Both the position numbers and the translations under genes were made by a program. Positions 7,413 to 16,524 of a stretch of 64,000 bases of DNA are shown here, one piece after another. How positions within the stretch are numbered: position 1 is the first letter of the stretch; each line of letters starts with the position of its first letter. The notes below the pieces were generated by a model that saw only the letters and a program-made list of their open reading frames with translations, was not told the DNA's origin and searched no databases. Source of the DNA: Clostridium porci (GTDB taxonomy: Bacteria > Bacillota > Clostridia > Lachnospirales > Lachnospiraceae); contig NZ_VUMD01000002.1 in assembly GCF_009696375.1 (NCBI RefSeq), positions 1-64,000 of the forward strand, in the 5' to 3' direction.

Positions 7413-9140
7413 ATGTTTGATTTGGATAGCTATCTGAAAGAATTGGATTTATTTTATGGGTCAGGAAGGATAGCGGAAGTGGAAGGGTATTTGAAGAAGG
7501 GACTGAAAGACGCGGCGTCGTCAGGAGATGACGGGGCTGTATTCGGTATCCTGAATGAACTAATGGGATATTACCGAGGCTCCAGCCGCTATGAGGAATG
7601 CATTATCTGTATGAAGGAAGCGTTTAAAATGGCGGATTCCATGGGGATTGTTGGCTCTCTTAGCTATGGCACGCTGCTGCTTAATGGGGCTACCGGTTAT
7701 CGGGCAGCGGGCAGATACCAGGAGGCGGAGCGGCTTTACAAGGAGGCATATGAGGTATTGCTGCGGTGGATTCCAAAAACAGATTACCGTATGGCAGCTC
7801 TGCACAATAATCTAAGCCTGCTTTATGGGGAAACGGGACGTTTGGAGAAGGCAAAGGATGAGCTGGTTCGGGCTATGCATATAATAAAGGAGATTGATGG
7901 GGCAGGTGCAGAGGTTGCGATTACCCATACGAATCTGGGCAATATCTGCTTTCAGCTAAAACAGATTCAGGAAGGTACGGAACATATGAAGGAAGCGGTC
8001 AGGCGGTTTGAAGCTGAGCCGGATCAGAAGGATTCCCATTATGCGTCGGCTCTTGCTGGTTTAGGGGAGGCTTATTTTCATAGCGGAAACCTTGAGGAAT
8101 CTATAAAATATTATGAAAAGGCCTTAAAGGAGATAGAAGGAACCTATGGGGAGAATGATTATTACCGCGTGACATTGGGAAATCTGGAAACTGTGAAGGA
8201 TCTCCAAAAACGAAGATGCTCTGTCAGAATACAGAGAATAAGCGGTTTGGACATAGCGCGGGAATATTTTACCGCATATGGAAAGCCGATGCTTCAGAAT
8301 AAATATAGGGAATATGCGGAGCGGATAGCGGCTGGACTGGTGGGGGAGGGATCAGAATGTCTGGGGTTTGATGATGCCTATTCTTCTGACCACGACTATG
8401 GGCCGGGGTTTTGCCTTTGGCTTGAGAAACGGGATTATGAAGCGATAGGAGCGCAGCTTTCCGAGGATTACAAGAGCCTTCCTGGAGAATTTATGGGCTT
8501 TCCGGCAAGAAATGCTACGGATTACGGTCAGAATCGGGTGGGGGTATTTGAAATAGGGGACTTTTATCAGCGGTTGGCGGGCTGTAGGAACGCTCCGGCT
8601 TTAGAAAGCCAGTGGCTGAATATTCCTCAGGAGGCCCTTTGTGCGGCGACAAACGGAGAAGTGTTTGTGGATAGGTTGGGAGAGTTTACAAAACGGAGAG
8701 AAGCGTTCCTGTCCTGCCCTGAGAGGGTACGTTTAAAATGGCTGGCTGAGGCCCTTGGAAGAACGGCCCAGGCCGGACAGTATAATTACGGCCGATCCAG
8801 GCTGAGGGGGGATAAGGGCGCCATGTATTTTTCTCTATCGGAGTTTATCAAGGGCGCTGTGGAAATAGCCTACCTGCTAAATAACATTTATATGCCCTTT
8901 TATAAATGGCGCATGCGGGGAATGGAAGCCTTCACCTGCCTTTTGGAATTAAAGCCGGCCTTAACGGAGCTGATGGAGCTGGAGCCTGGAGATGCATCGA
9001 TGGAGGAACGGATGGAGGCCATATGCAGGATGCTTGTAAAGGAGCTGAACCGGCAGGGAATCAGTAGCAGCAGGGACAGCTTTTTGGAATCACAGCAGCA
9101 GGAAATATGCAAGATTATAAGAGAGATGAACAGGAAATAA
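7413..9140 (+). CDS. TPR protein with C-terminal DUF4037 nucleotidyltransferase-like domain
   Basis: The ATG at 7413 is chosen over 7404 because AAGGAG at 7398-7403 is too close to the earlier one. The 575-residue product has tetratricopeptide-like helical pairs through about residue 270 (for example AGRYQEAERLYKEAYEVL, GNLEESIKYYEKALKEI). A DUF4037-like region follows, with GSECLGFDD and SSDHDYGPGF resembling the G-S and D-x-D metal-binding motifs of the polymerase-beta nucleotidyltransferase fold. It is followed after 12 bp by a DUF4125 gene, a frequent pair in Lachnospiraceae. The substrate is unknown; nucleotidyl transfer to a protein or small molecule is inference. Confidence 0.8.
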   Translation: MFDLDSYLKELDLFYGSGRIAEVEGYLKKGLKDAASSGDDGAVFGILNELMGYYRGSSRYEECIICMKEAFKMADSMGIVGSLSYGTLLLNGATGYRAAGRYQEAERLYKEAYEVLLRWIPKTDYRMAALHNNLSLLYGETGRLEKAKDELVRAMHIIKEIDGAGAEVAITHTNLGNICFQLKQIQEGTEHMKEAVRRFEAEPDQKDSHYASALAGLGEAYFHSGNLEESIKYYEKALKEIEGTYGENDYYRVTLGNLETVKDLQKRRCSVRIQRISGLDIAREYFTAYGKPMLQNKYREYAERIAAGLVGEGSECLGFDDAYSSDHDYGPGFCLWLEKRDYEAIGAQLSEDYKSLPGEFMGFPARNATDYGQNRVGVFEIGDFYQRLAGCRNAPALESQWLNIPQEALCAATNGEVFVDRLGEFTKRREAFLSCPERVRLKWLAEALGRTAQAGQYNYGRSRLRGDKGAMYFSLSEFIKGAVEIAYLLNNIYMPFYKWRMRGMEAFTCLLELKPALTELMELEPGDASMEERMEAICRMLVKELNRQGISSSRDSFLESQQQEICKIIREMNRK

Positions 9141-9152
9141 GGAGGCAACTGA

Positions 9153-9779
9153 ATGGAAGAAAAAGAAATGGAGATCGAAGCAATCATAAGACTGGAATGG
9201 AAGCAATTTCAGGGAGTCCATAATGAGGGGGGAAGGGCCTCTTGCCAGGATGACCCTAAAACCTTTGAAATTATGAGGAAAAGCCAGTTCCTTACATGGG
9301 ATTTAGAGGCGCTTGAAAGCTATCATGAGGATTTAAAAAAGGCGGAGGAGCAGAAGTGGAACCTGATGACAGAAAAGTATGCCCGTATGATGGAGAGCAC
9401 GGTTCCAGAGCAGTTTGCCGGCTTTGCGAAGACGCTTCCGGCGCGGGGAAAAGAGCGGATAAAGCTCCAAGAGGCGATCATTTCCCAGGAGATGAAATGG
9501 GCGGAGGAGTTTTTGGAACGGTATCCGAAGATAGGGGCAAGAGGAAGGAAGATTCGCACACAGGAGGATACGCCTTGGGATACATCAATGGAAACTTACC
9601 TGAGGGGGGAGCTGGGAACCTATTCAGACCGGACTCTGGATCTTTACTATAAAATGATATGCCGCTTAAAAAAGGAGGGGAAAAATCTTACGGAATTGAA
9701 TCTTTTCTACATGGCAAAGCTTTCTGGTTATCAATCGTTGGAGCAGGCTGAGGCTGCCCTCACAGAAGGGATGCCATGA
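9153..9779 (+). CDS. DUF4125 family protein
   Basis: The ATG at 9153 follows AGGAGG. The 208-residue, charged and helical protein contains WKQFQGVHNEGGRASCQDD near the N-terminus and QFLTWDLEALESYHEDLKKA, signatures I associate with DUF4125. It has no membrane segments or signal peptide. It is the second gene of a tight pair with the TPR-DUF4037 protein, and the two are likely functional partners. A poly(A)-like Lys/Glu region suggests coiled-coil contacts. No biochemical role is known to me. Confidence 0.75.
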   Translation: MEEKEMEIEAIIRLEWKQFQGVHNEGGRASCQDDPKTFEIMRKSQFLTWDLEALESYHEDLKKAEEQKWNLMTEKYARMMESTVPEQFAGFAKTLPARGKERIKLQEAIISQEMKWAEEFLERYPKIGARGRKIRTQEDTPWDTSMETYLRGELGTYSDRTLDLYYKMICRLKKEGKNLTELNLFYMAKLSGYQSLEQAEAALTEGMP

Positions 9780-9803
9780 CCTTGCATTACCGGGCTTTGC
9801 GGC

Positions 9804-10589
9804 TTATTGGATCAGCTTTTCCATCTGGGAAATTTCCTTTTCCTGGAGTTCAATGATAGTTTGAGCCAGTTCCCTCACTTCCTTCTGATCCGTATAATCC
9901 AGAATATCCTTAGCCATATCCACAGCCATTTGATGATGCATCATCATTCCCTCTGCAAAGGCCTGATCCAAATGTTCCGCTCCATCAGGGTTGATGTGAT
10001 GAGACATAGAATCGTCAGAGAACATCTCGCTGTATTTTTCAAGATAAGCGTCCTCGTTGGCATCGTCCTTAGGTCCGTTTTTTTCATATTCGCTTACCAT
10101 ACCCTTCATCTGCGTTAGCTCGTCCTTTTGAGTTTTAATGATATTTTGGGCCAGCGTTTTTAATTCTTCTGAAGCTCCACCATAGTTCAAATAGCTTTCC
10201 GACATCTTAATGGCAGCCTCATGATGGGGAATCATCCCCTTTAAGAAGTCTACGGCGGCGCTGCCTGACCGCTCTCTGATCAGCATTTCTTCCTTCATTG
10301 TCATCATAATAGAAGCCTGTTCTGTCAGATAGCGGTTTAAAGCATCTGTCCCCTCTGCCACAGAGCCCTGGGAATTGCCGGGATCGGTTTCATTGCCCTT
10401 GGAGGCTTTGCCAGATTCTGCATTTCCGGAGCCAGCCGTCAGGGGACTGCCGGATGTCTCTTGAACCAGCGAGGATGGCTCAGTCCCGGATTTACCGCCT
10501 TTTTTGTTGCTGGCGATGCCGGCGATCAGTAAAATAATAACCAGTGCAGCAATGATTCCGATTAACCACATACGTGCTTGTTTGCTCAT
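9804..10589 (-). CDS. Membrane-anchored DUF305 protein
   Basis: The ATG at 10589 follows GAGGAG. The 261-residue protein has one N-terminal membrane helix (MWLIGIIAALVIILLIAGIA), a Gly/Ser-rich linker (about 30-80), and a DUF305 four-helix, ferritin-like module. Two copies of the family's His motif are visible: FLKGMIPHHEAAIKMSE and FAEGMMMHHQMAVDMAKDI. It is probably an extracytoplasmic metal-binding protein, the His-His pairs suggesting copper or similar metals, which is inference. A second His pair occurs in SMSHHINPDG. It stands alone, convergent with the DUF4125 gene. Confidence 0.85.
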   Translation of the reverse strand: MSKQARMWLIGIIAALVIILLIAGIASNKKGGKSGTEPSSLVQETSGSPLTAGSGNAESGKASKGNETDPGNSQGSVAEGTDALNRYLTEQASIMMTMKEEMLIRERSGSAAVDFLKGMIPHHEAAIKMSESYLNYGGASEELKTLAQNIIKTQKDELTQMKGMVSEYEKNGPKDDANEDAYLEKYSEMFSDDSMSHHINPDGAEHLDQAFAEGMMMHHQMAVDMAKDILDYTDQKEVRELAQTIIELQEKEISQMEKLIQ

Positions 10590-11177
10590 AATCTCATTCT
10601 CCTCACTTTAATATTTGGTAAATAAAGTAAGATTAGTATTTGTCAAAATCCGCAAATTATTCCTGTTCGTTAAGAAACTGGAGAGATAAGTGGTTCTTGA
10701 ATACAGCCTTTGGCATCCGGGGGCATTTTTGGAGCTTCCTGAGCCGCAGTTAAAAGGCAGGAGAAAAAATGCTCCGAAGGCTGTCAGATCAGAGCCAACA
10801 AACGCTAAAAAGAGGAGCCGCAATGGATTTTTCATTTTACGGCTCCCTTTTTGAAAGACTGTCTGTTGTACCTTAAAGATCCGGTTATCATTTGTGGATC
10901 AAAGAAAATCATTTGTAGCTTCCTTAAGCTGCCTGTACCGAATGATCCGGGTGTGTGATGGAGCTGTAATGCAATCAGGAAGTTTCCCGCAGCGAAATCT
11001 GCTGCAAAGCTTGTGCCAGACCTTTGGCTCCTGGCAGCTTACTTTCATCCGTTCATAAGGTTAATGCGCAGCGTCTGAGTTTTATTGCAAAAAAAAATTG
11101 CCGCTTATTGCCAGTCCCTATAATCTATGTTAATATAAAGATTGTTTTGCGCGTTTTACGGAAATGAGGATAAAATC
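10590..11177. other. Intergenic, one bidirectional hairpin, no convincing gene
   Basis: A 75-codon minus-strand ORF (10608-10835) starts inside the hairpin loop at 10814-10846 and has low-complexity, unfamiliar sequence. I do not accept it as a gene. A TATAAT at 11119-11124 may belong to the promoter of the TSUP gene, but no good -35 box is spaced correctly. Confidence 0.4.
10814..10852. terminator. Bidirectional terminator-like hairpin
   Basis: Arms GGAGCCG (10814-10820) and CGGCTCC (10840-10846) are flanked by CTTTTTG on the plus strand and by TCTTTTT on the minus strand, so the hairpin could terminate in both directions. Confidence 0.5.
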
Positions 11178-11933
11178 ATGCTACAATATTTGATTGTCTG
11201 TCCGCTGGTGTTTGCGGCAGGGCTGGTAGATTCCATTGCAGGAGGAGGAGGTCTTATTTCTCTGCCTGCCTACCTGATTGCAGGGGTTCCGGCCCATATA
11301 GCGCTGGGAACCAATAAAATGAGCTCATCTATGGGAACTGCCGTATCCGCGGCCCGTTTAGCCATGAACGGCTATCTGAAAGGGAAAATGCTCATGGCTG
11401 CATGCTCCGCTGCTGCCGCGCTTACAGGCTCAGCGCTGGGAGCCCATCTGGCCCTGTTGGTGCCTGAGAGCGTCATTAAGAATATGATGCTTGCGGTGCT
11501 GCCGGTTGCAGCCTTTTACGTGCTCCGCAGCAGGGATATGGGAGATAATGAAAGAACAGGAAGGATTCCTGAAAAGCAGGTCTTTGCTATCTCTCTGGCA
11601 GCCGCTTTTTTTATCGGCGGATATGATGGCTTTTACGGGCCGGGAACAGGCACCTTTCTAATTCTTCTGCTTACAGGCGCAGCTGCATTGGATATACGCA
11701 GCGCTTCCGCCCAGACCAAGGTGATCAACCTTGCCTCTAATATAGCGGCTCTTGTAACCTTTATAGCAACTGGAAATGTTCTTTATCCCCTGGGCCTGGC
11801 AGCCGGCCTCTGCTCAATCGCGGGCCATTATATAGGGGCGGGTCTGGTGGTTCAGGATGGAAAAAAGGTAGTTCGTCCTGTGGTTTTAGCAGTGCTGGCC
11901 ATTCTGTTTGTAACGATTATAAGCGGCAGATGA
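11178..11933 (+). CDS. TSUP (TauE/SafE) family membrane transporter
   Basis: The ATG at 11178 has GAGG eight bases upstream; earlier in-frame codons lack a ribosome binding site. The 251-residue protein has about eight membrane helices in two halves. The first half carries the family-type motif LVDSIAGGGGLISLPAYL with GTNKMSS. The second carries the related GGYDGFYGPGTGTFL with AQTKVINLASN. These inverted Gly-rich repeats are diagnostic of TSUP permeases, which move sulfonates, sulfite or other small organic anions. The substrate cannot be told from sequence, and it stands ahead of unrelated rRNA/protein methylase genes. Confidence 0.85.
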   Translation: MLQYLIVCPLVFAAGLVDSIAGGGGLISLPAYLIAGVPAHIALGTNKMSSSMGTAVSAARLAMNGYLKGKMLMAACSAAAALTGSALGAHLALLVPESVIKNMMLAVLPVAAFYVLRSRDMGDNERTGRIPEKQVFAISLAAAFFIGGYDGFYGPGTGTFLILLLTGAAALDIRSASAQTKVINLASNIAALVTFIATGNVLYPLGLAAGLCSIAGHYIGAGLVVQDGKKVVRPVVLAVLAILFVTIISGR

Positions 11934-11981
11934 TAGAAAAGAGGGAATAGTCGTCCCAGGCTGTGGATAGGAGAAAAATAT

Positions 11982-12938
11982 ATGAAGTGGAAAAAATTTA
12001 CATTAACAACTACAACAGAGGCGGTGGATCTGATCGGCAGCATGCTGGATGATATGGGGATTCAGGGGATTGAGATTCAGGACAATGTTCCTTTGACAGA
12101 GAGGGAGACTAAGGGGATGTTTATTGATATTCTCCCGGAGCTTCCTCCAGATGAGGGAATTGCCAGAATAAACTTTTATCTGGAGGAGGATGCGGATGTG
12201 TCCAAAATGTTGGAAAAGGTTAAGGAGGGGCTGGACGGTCTGAGCCTTTACACAGACCTGGGAGCCAGAACCATTTCTTCTTCTGAAACGGAGGATAAGG
12301 ATTGGATTAATAACTGGAAGCAATATTTCAAGCCCTTTACAGTGGACGATATTCTAATAAAGCCTACCTGGGAGCCTATTCCTGAGGAGCATAAGGACAA
12401 GCTGCTGGTACAGATTGATCCGGGAACTGCTTTTGGAACCGGAATGCACGAGACCACACAGCTTTGCATCCGACAACTAAAGAGGTGGATGGATCAGGAG
12501 ACCTTGGTATTAGATGTAGGAACTGGAAGCGGCATTTTGGGAATTACGGCCCTTAAGCTGGGGGCGAAAGAGGTCTGGGGTACCGATTTGGATGAGAATG
12601 CCATTACAGCGGTTGGGGAGAATCTGGAGGCCAACGGAATTTCTACAGGCAGGTTTCACGTGCTCCAGGGGAATATCATTGATGATCCTTCTGTAAAGGC
12701 CTGGGCTGGATATGAAAAATATGACGTAGTGGTTGCCAATATTCTTGCGGATGTAATTATTAAGCTGGTGGATGTGGCTCCGGTTCATCTGAAGCGGGGA
12801 GGACTTTTCATAGCTTCTGGTATAATTAATATGAAGGAAGAGGCGGTAAAGACTGCATTTGAAGGCTGTAGCCAGTTAGAGATTTTGGAGATTACCAGAC
12901 AGGGAGAATGGGTGTCTGTGACAGCCAGAAGAAAATAA
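11982..12938 (+). CDS. prmA: Ribosomal protein L11 methyltransferase
   Basis: The 318-residue protein has the usual PrmA layout. An N-terminal L11-recognition domain of about 100 residues contains EDKDWINNWKQYFKPF at its end. A class I SAM-dependent methyltransferase fold follows with LVQIDPGTAFGTGMHETTQL, the Gly-rich SAM loop LDVGTGSGILGI, and the catalytic-region motif VVANILADVI. It trimethylates ribosomal protein L11 in the cytoplasm. It is followed after 11 bp by rsmE, an arrangement common in Firmicutes. The start is preceded by GGATAGGAG. Confidence 0.95.
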   Translation: MKWKKFTLTTTTEAVDLIGSMLDDMGIQGIEIQDNVPLTERETKGMFIDILPELPPDEGIARINFYLEEDADVSKMLEKVKEGLDGLSLYTDLGARTISSSETEDKDWINNWKQYFKPFTVDDILIKPTWEPIPEEHKDKLLVQIDPGTAFGTGMHETTQLCIRQLKRWMDQETLVLDVGTGSGILGITALKLGAKEVWGTDLDENAITAVGENLEANGISTGRFHVLQGNIIDDPSVKAWAGYEKYDVVVANILADVIIKLVDVAPVHLKRGGLFIASGIINMKEEAVKTAFEGCSQLEILEITRQGEWVSVTARRK

Positions 12939-12949
12939 GGGGAAAAAGA

Positions 12950-13699
12950 ATGCATCATTTTTTTGTAACGCCGGATCAGATCGTAGAGGGCCGTATCAGA
13001 ATTGTGGGGCCGGATGTGCACCATATGAGGAATGCTCTGCGGATTCGTGAGGGTGAGAAGGTGCTGATCAGTGATGGAGCAGGGCAGGATTACCTGTGCA
13101 GGGTTTTGCGCTTGGAACGGGATGAGGCCCTGACGGCCGTCGAGTCAGCCTGCAAAGAATCCAGGGAGCTGCCTGCCAGAATCTGGCTCTTTCAGGGACT
13201 GCCTAAATCTGATAAAATGGAATGGATTATTCAAAAGGCGGTGGAGCTGGGAGCGGCTGGAATTGTGCCTGTGGCTACAAAGCATGTGGTCGTGAAGCTG
13301 GATGCCAGAAAGGAGGAGTCCAGGCTAAGGCGGTGGCAGGCGATTGCGGAAGGCGCGGCCAAGCAGTCCAAACGGAGCGTGGTGCCGAAGGTATTGGGAA
13401 TTATGACTCTGAAAGAGGCATTTGCTTATACAGAGAAGGAAGGCTTTCACCTGCGAGTGATTCCCTATGAGCTTACGGAAGGGATGGAGTCCACCAAAAA
13501 GGCATTGAGTCAGGTAGAGCCGGGAAGAAAGATGGCTGTGTTTATAGGGCCTGAGGGAGGCTTTGATGAAAGTGAGATTGAGCTGGCGATGGATATGGGC
13601 GTGGAGCCTGTAAGCCTGGGGCGGCGGATTCTCAGAACGGAGACGGCAGGGCTTGTGGCATTGTCGGCTCTGATGCTGCGGCTGGAGGGGGGAATATAA
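12950..13699 (+). CDS. rsmE: 16S rRNA (uracil-1498-N3)-methyltransferase
   Basis: The start is placed at ATG 12950 (MHHFFVTPDQIVEGRIRI), preceded by AAGGGG, rather than further upstream inside prmA. The 249-residue protein has an N-terminal PUA-like domain with DVHHMRNALRIREGEKVLI and a C-terminal SPOUT knot. The knot carries IGPEGGFDESEI and SLGRRILRTETAGLVAL, the SAM-binding trefoil motifs of RsmE. It methylates U1498 in the small ribosomal subunit. It is co-transcribed with prmA. Confidence 0.95.
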   Translation: MHHFFVTPDQIVEGRIRIVGPDVHHMRNALRIREGEKVLISDGAGQDYLCRVLRLERDEALTAVESACKESRELPARIWLFQGLPKSDKMEWIIQKAVELGAAGIVPVATKHVVVKLDARKEESRLRRWQAIAEGAAKQSKRSVVPKVLGIMTLKEAFAYTEKEGFHLRVIPYELTEGMESTKKALSQVEPGRKMAVFIGPEGGFDESEIELAMDMGVEPVSLGRRILRTETAGLVALSALMLRLEGGI

Positions 13700-13844
13700 A
13701 CTGGACTGCTGCCGGGAAACCCGCAATCAACGTTAAAGGATTGGGGGAAGGGCTGCTGCCCTGGTATCGTATGGCTTCTGCCGTATAAAGAGGCTTCACA
13801 AACATATCAGGCGGCTTTGCTAAGTAACGTGTAAGGAGTAATAA

Positions 13845-14999
13845 ATGGAAGTATATTTTGATAATTCTGCTACCACCCGTGTGCTGGACAGCGTAAAGGA
13901 TGTTGTTGTGAAGGTGATGACAGAAGATTATGGGAACCCTTCGTCCAGGCATAGAAAAGGCATGGAGGCAGAGGGATATGTGCGCCAGGCAGCGGCAGAG
14001 ATTGCCAGGACGTTGAGGGTGAAGGACAGGGAGATACTGTTTACCTCCGGCGGTACAGAGTCCAACAATATGGCCCTGATTGGCTGCGCCATGGCCAATC
14101 ACAGGGCAGGAAAACATATTATCAGCACAGGCATTGAGCATGCCTCTGTGTACAATCCCCTGGCGTTTTTGGAGCGGCAGGGCTTTGAGGTAACATATCT
14201 TTCTGTGGATAGGGAGGGTCATATTTCCTTAGAGGAGCTTAAGAAGGCTGTCCGCCCGGATACCATTTTAGTATCTGTGATGTATGTAAACAATGAAGTG
14301 GGGGCCATTGAGCCGGTGGAGGAAATTGCCGCCCTGGTTCATAAGGAGAACCCGGCGATTCTATTCCATGTGGACGCCATACAGGCCTATGGAAAGCTGG
14401 TTATCCGGCCTAAGAAGCAGGGGATTGATTTGCTGTCAGTCAGCGCCCATAAGATTCATGGCCCAAAGGGAGCAGGCTTTCTATATATTGATGAGCGTGT
14501 AAAAATCAATCCCCTCCTCTATGGAGGAGGCCAGCAGAGGGATATGCGTTCCGGCACGGAAAATGTTCCGGGCATTGCAGGGCTGGGTGTGGCGGCAAAG
14601 GAAATGTATAGGGATCATGAGGAAAAGATAGCCTATATAGCGGATCTTAAAAATTACCTCATTGAAAAGCTGGAAGCCCTGGAGGGGGTTACTGTTAACA
14701 GCCTCAGGGGAATGGAAAGCGCTCCTCATATAGTGAGCGCAAGCTTTGAGGGGATTCGCGGCGAGGTTCTTCTTCATGCTCTGGAGGATAAGGGGATCTA
14801 TGTGTCCTCAGGCTCTGCCTGCTCCTCCAACCATCCTGCCATCAGCGGAACCCTAAGGGCTATGGGCGTAAAGAAGGAGCTTTTGGATTCCACGCTGAGG
14901 TTCAGCCTGGGTGTTTTTAATAAAAAAGAGGAAGTGGATTATTGTGCAGAAGCTCTGAAAGGACTTCTGCCGGCTCTTCGGCGGTATCGCAGAGGCTAA
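13845..14999 (+). CDS. Cysteine desulfurase (NifS/IscS-like)
   Basis: The 384-residue PLP enzyme starts MEVYFDNSATTRVLDSVKD after AAGGAG. Landmarks are TSGGTESNNMAL (PLP phosphate site), HVDAIQAYGKL (PLP Asp), SVSAHKIHGPKGAGFLY (Schiff-base Lys in SAHKIHGPKG) and SSGSACSSNHPAISGTLRAM (the catalytic persulfide Cys loop). It removes sulfur from cysteine as a protein persulfide. About 100 bp downstream lies thiI, so the likely job is supplying sulfur for 4-thiouridine in tRNA. The loop length resembles the NifS-type group paired with ThiI in Firmicutes. Confidence 0.92.
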   Translation: MEVYFDNSATTRVLDSVKDVVVKVMTEDYGNPSSRHRKGMEAEGYVRQAAAEIARTLRVKDREILFTSGGTESNNMALIGCAMANHRAGKHIISTGIEHASVYNPLAFLERQGFEVTYLSVDREGHISLEELKKAVRPDTILVSVMYVNNEVGAIEPVEEIAALVHKENPAILFHVDAIQAYGKLVIRPKKQGIDLLSVSAHKIHGPKGAGFLYIDERVKINPLLYGGGQQRDMRSGTENVPGIAGLGVAAKEMYRDHEEKIAYIADLKNYLIEKLEALEGVTVNSLRGMESAPHIVSASFEGIRGEVLLHALEDKGIYVSSGSACSSNHPAISGTLRAMGVKKELLDSTLRFSLGVFNKKEEVDYCAEALKGLLPALRRYRRG

Positions 15000-15100
15000 A
15001 GGCTCCCTGGATACCCATCCGGACAGAGCTTTTCCAAATGTAGGATAAAGGCAGCAGGTAAAAGAGCCTGGATGCCAGATAGGAAGAAAAGAGGTAAAGC

Positions 15101-16285
15101 ATGCAGTATCAGTCATTTTTAATTAAGTACGCGGAAATCGGCACGAAGGGCAAGAACCGCTATATGTTTGAGGACGCCTTGATGAAGCAGATTCGCTATG
15201 CCTTAAAGGATGTAGAGGGGAGCTTTGAGGTAACAAAGGAGTCGGGACGCATCTATGTAAAGGCAGATGGCGCTTACGATTATGATGATACAATAGAGGC
15301 CTTAAAGCGTGTGTTTGGAATTGCAGATATCTGCCCTATGGTTCAGTTTGATGACAAGGATTACGAGAATCTGAAAAAACGTGTGGTAGAGTACATGGAT
15401 CAGATGTATCCTGACAAGAATCTCACCTTTAAGGTGGTTACCAGGAGAGGTGACAAGCAATATCCAGTAAATTCCGAACAGATGAACCGGGATCTGGGAG
15501 AGGCTGTTTTGGAGGCCTTCCCCCAGATGAAAGTGGATGTCCATAATCCAAGCGTGCTGCTGCGGGTGGAGGTGCGCCAGAAGGTAAATCTCTTTTCTGT
15601 GATCATTCCCGGACCTGGGGGCATGCCGGTGGGAACCAACGGAAGGGCTATGCTGCTTCTTTCCGGCGGCATTGACAGTCCGGTAGCAGGCTATATGATT
15701 GCAAAAAGAGGCGTTAAGATTGACGCGGTGTATTTTCATGCGCCGCCCTATACCAGCGACAGGGCTAAGCAGAAGGTAGTGGATTTGGCCAATCTGGTGG
15801 CCAGATATGCAGGGCCAATAACGCTCCATGTGGTGAATTTTACGGATATACAGCTTTATATCTATGATAAATGCCCCCATGAAGAGCTTACAATCCTTAT
15901 GCGCCGGTATATGATGCGGATAGCTCAAACCATCGCGAAGCGCACAGGCTCTATTGGACTGATTACAGGAGAGAGCATCGGCCAGGTGGCTTCTCAGACC
16001 CTCCAGTCTCTGGCTGCTACTAATGAGGTATGCACCATGCCTGTGTTTCGCCCGGTCATTGGCTTTGACAAGCAGGAGATTGTGGATGTATCAGAAAAAA
16101 TCGGAACATATGAAACCTCTATCCTGCCTTATGAAGACTGCTGCACCATTTTCGTGGCAAAGCATCCGGTGACAAAGCCTAATATCAATGTAATCCACAG
16201 CTCAGAGCGCCATCTGTCTGAGAAGATAGACGCTCTGGTGGAGACGGCTCTTGTGACCGTAGAGGAAATTCTGTGCCAGGGATAA
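15101..16285 (+). CDS. thiI: tRNA 4-thiouridine synthase
   Basis: The 394-residue protein begins MQYQSFLIKYAEIGTKGKNR (NFLD-type start domain). It then has a THUMP domain (about 60-165, with VVTRRGDKQYPVNS and DVHNPSVLLRVEVR) and a PP-loop ATPase with LLLSGGIDSPVAGYM. The protein ends soon after the PP-loop domain, so it lacks the rhodanese extension of the enterobacterial enzyme and should act in tRNA thiolation rather than thiazole synthesis. EDCCTIFVAKHP near the end supplies candidate cysteines. The neighbouring cysteine desulfurase is the likely sulfur donor. AGAAAAGAGG precedes the start. Confidence 0.95.
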   Translation: MQYQSFLIKYAEIGTKGKNRYMFEDALMKQIRYALKDVEGSFEVTKESGRIYVKADGAYDYDDTIEALKRVFGIADICPMVQFDDKDYENLKKRVVEYMDQMYPDKNLTFKVVTRRGDKQYPVNSEQMNRDLGEAVLEAFPQMKVDVHNPSVLLRVEVRQKVNLFSVIIPGPGGMPVGTNGRAMLLLSGGIDSPVAGYMIAKRGVKIDAVYFHAPPYTSDRAKQKVVDLANLVARYAGPITLHVVNFTDIQLYIYDKCPHEELTILMRRYMMRIAQTIAKRTGSIGLITGESIGQVASQTLQSLAATNEVCTMPVFRPVIGFDKQEIVDVSEKIGTYETSILPYEDCCTIFVAKHPVTKPNINVIHSSERHLSEKIDALVETALVTVEEILCQG

Positions 16286-16459
16286 GCTCAGGAACTACCT
16301 CTAAGCCGAGGGCGTTCCAAAAGCCACGAATGACTTTTGGGACTCCCAATTACCAGGGAGGCTTGTCAGAGCGTTACAAATCGAGACAGAGGGGGCCGGA
16401 TGAACCACATACCCTCTGTCTGCCAGAGGTAAATCAGCAGGTACGCTTTGGTAGATACA

Positions 16460-16499
16460 AAAAATATAAAAAGCTGCCTGCAATCACTGGCAGACAGCT
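16460..16499 (-). terminator. Intrinsic terminator of the HPr-like gene
   Basis: On the minus strand, arms around 16472-16481 and 16490-16499 form an AGCTG..CAGCT-type stem followed by TTTTTATATTTTTT. It lies 26 bases after the HPr-like stop. Confidence 0.7.
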
Positions 16500-16524
16500 A
16501 AATGGCTATAAGTATGAATCTGTA

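Noticed and set aside
10608-10835. A 75-codon minus-strand ORF with GGGAG before its ATG
   Set aside because: The ATG lies in the loop of a bidirectional terminator hairpin and the protein is unfamiliar and low in complexity.
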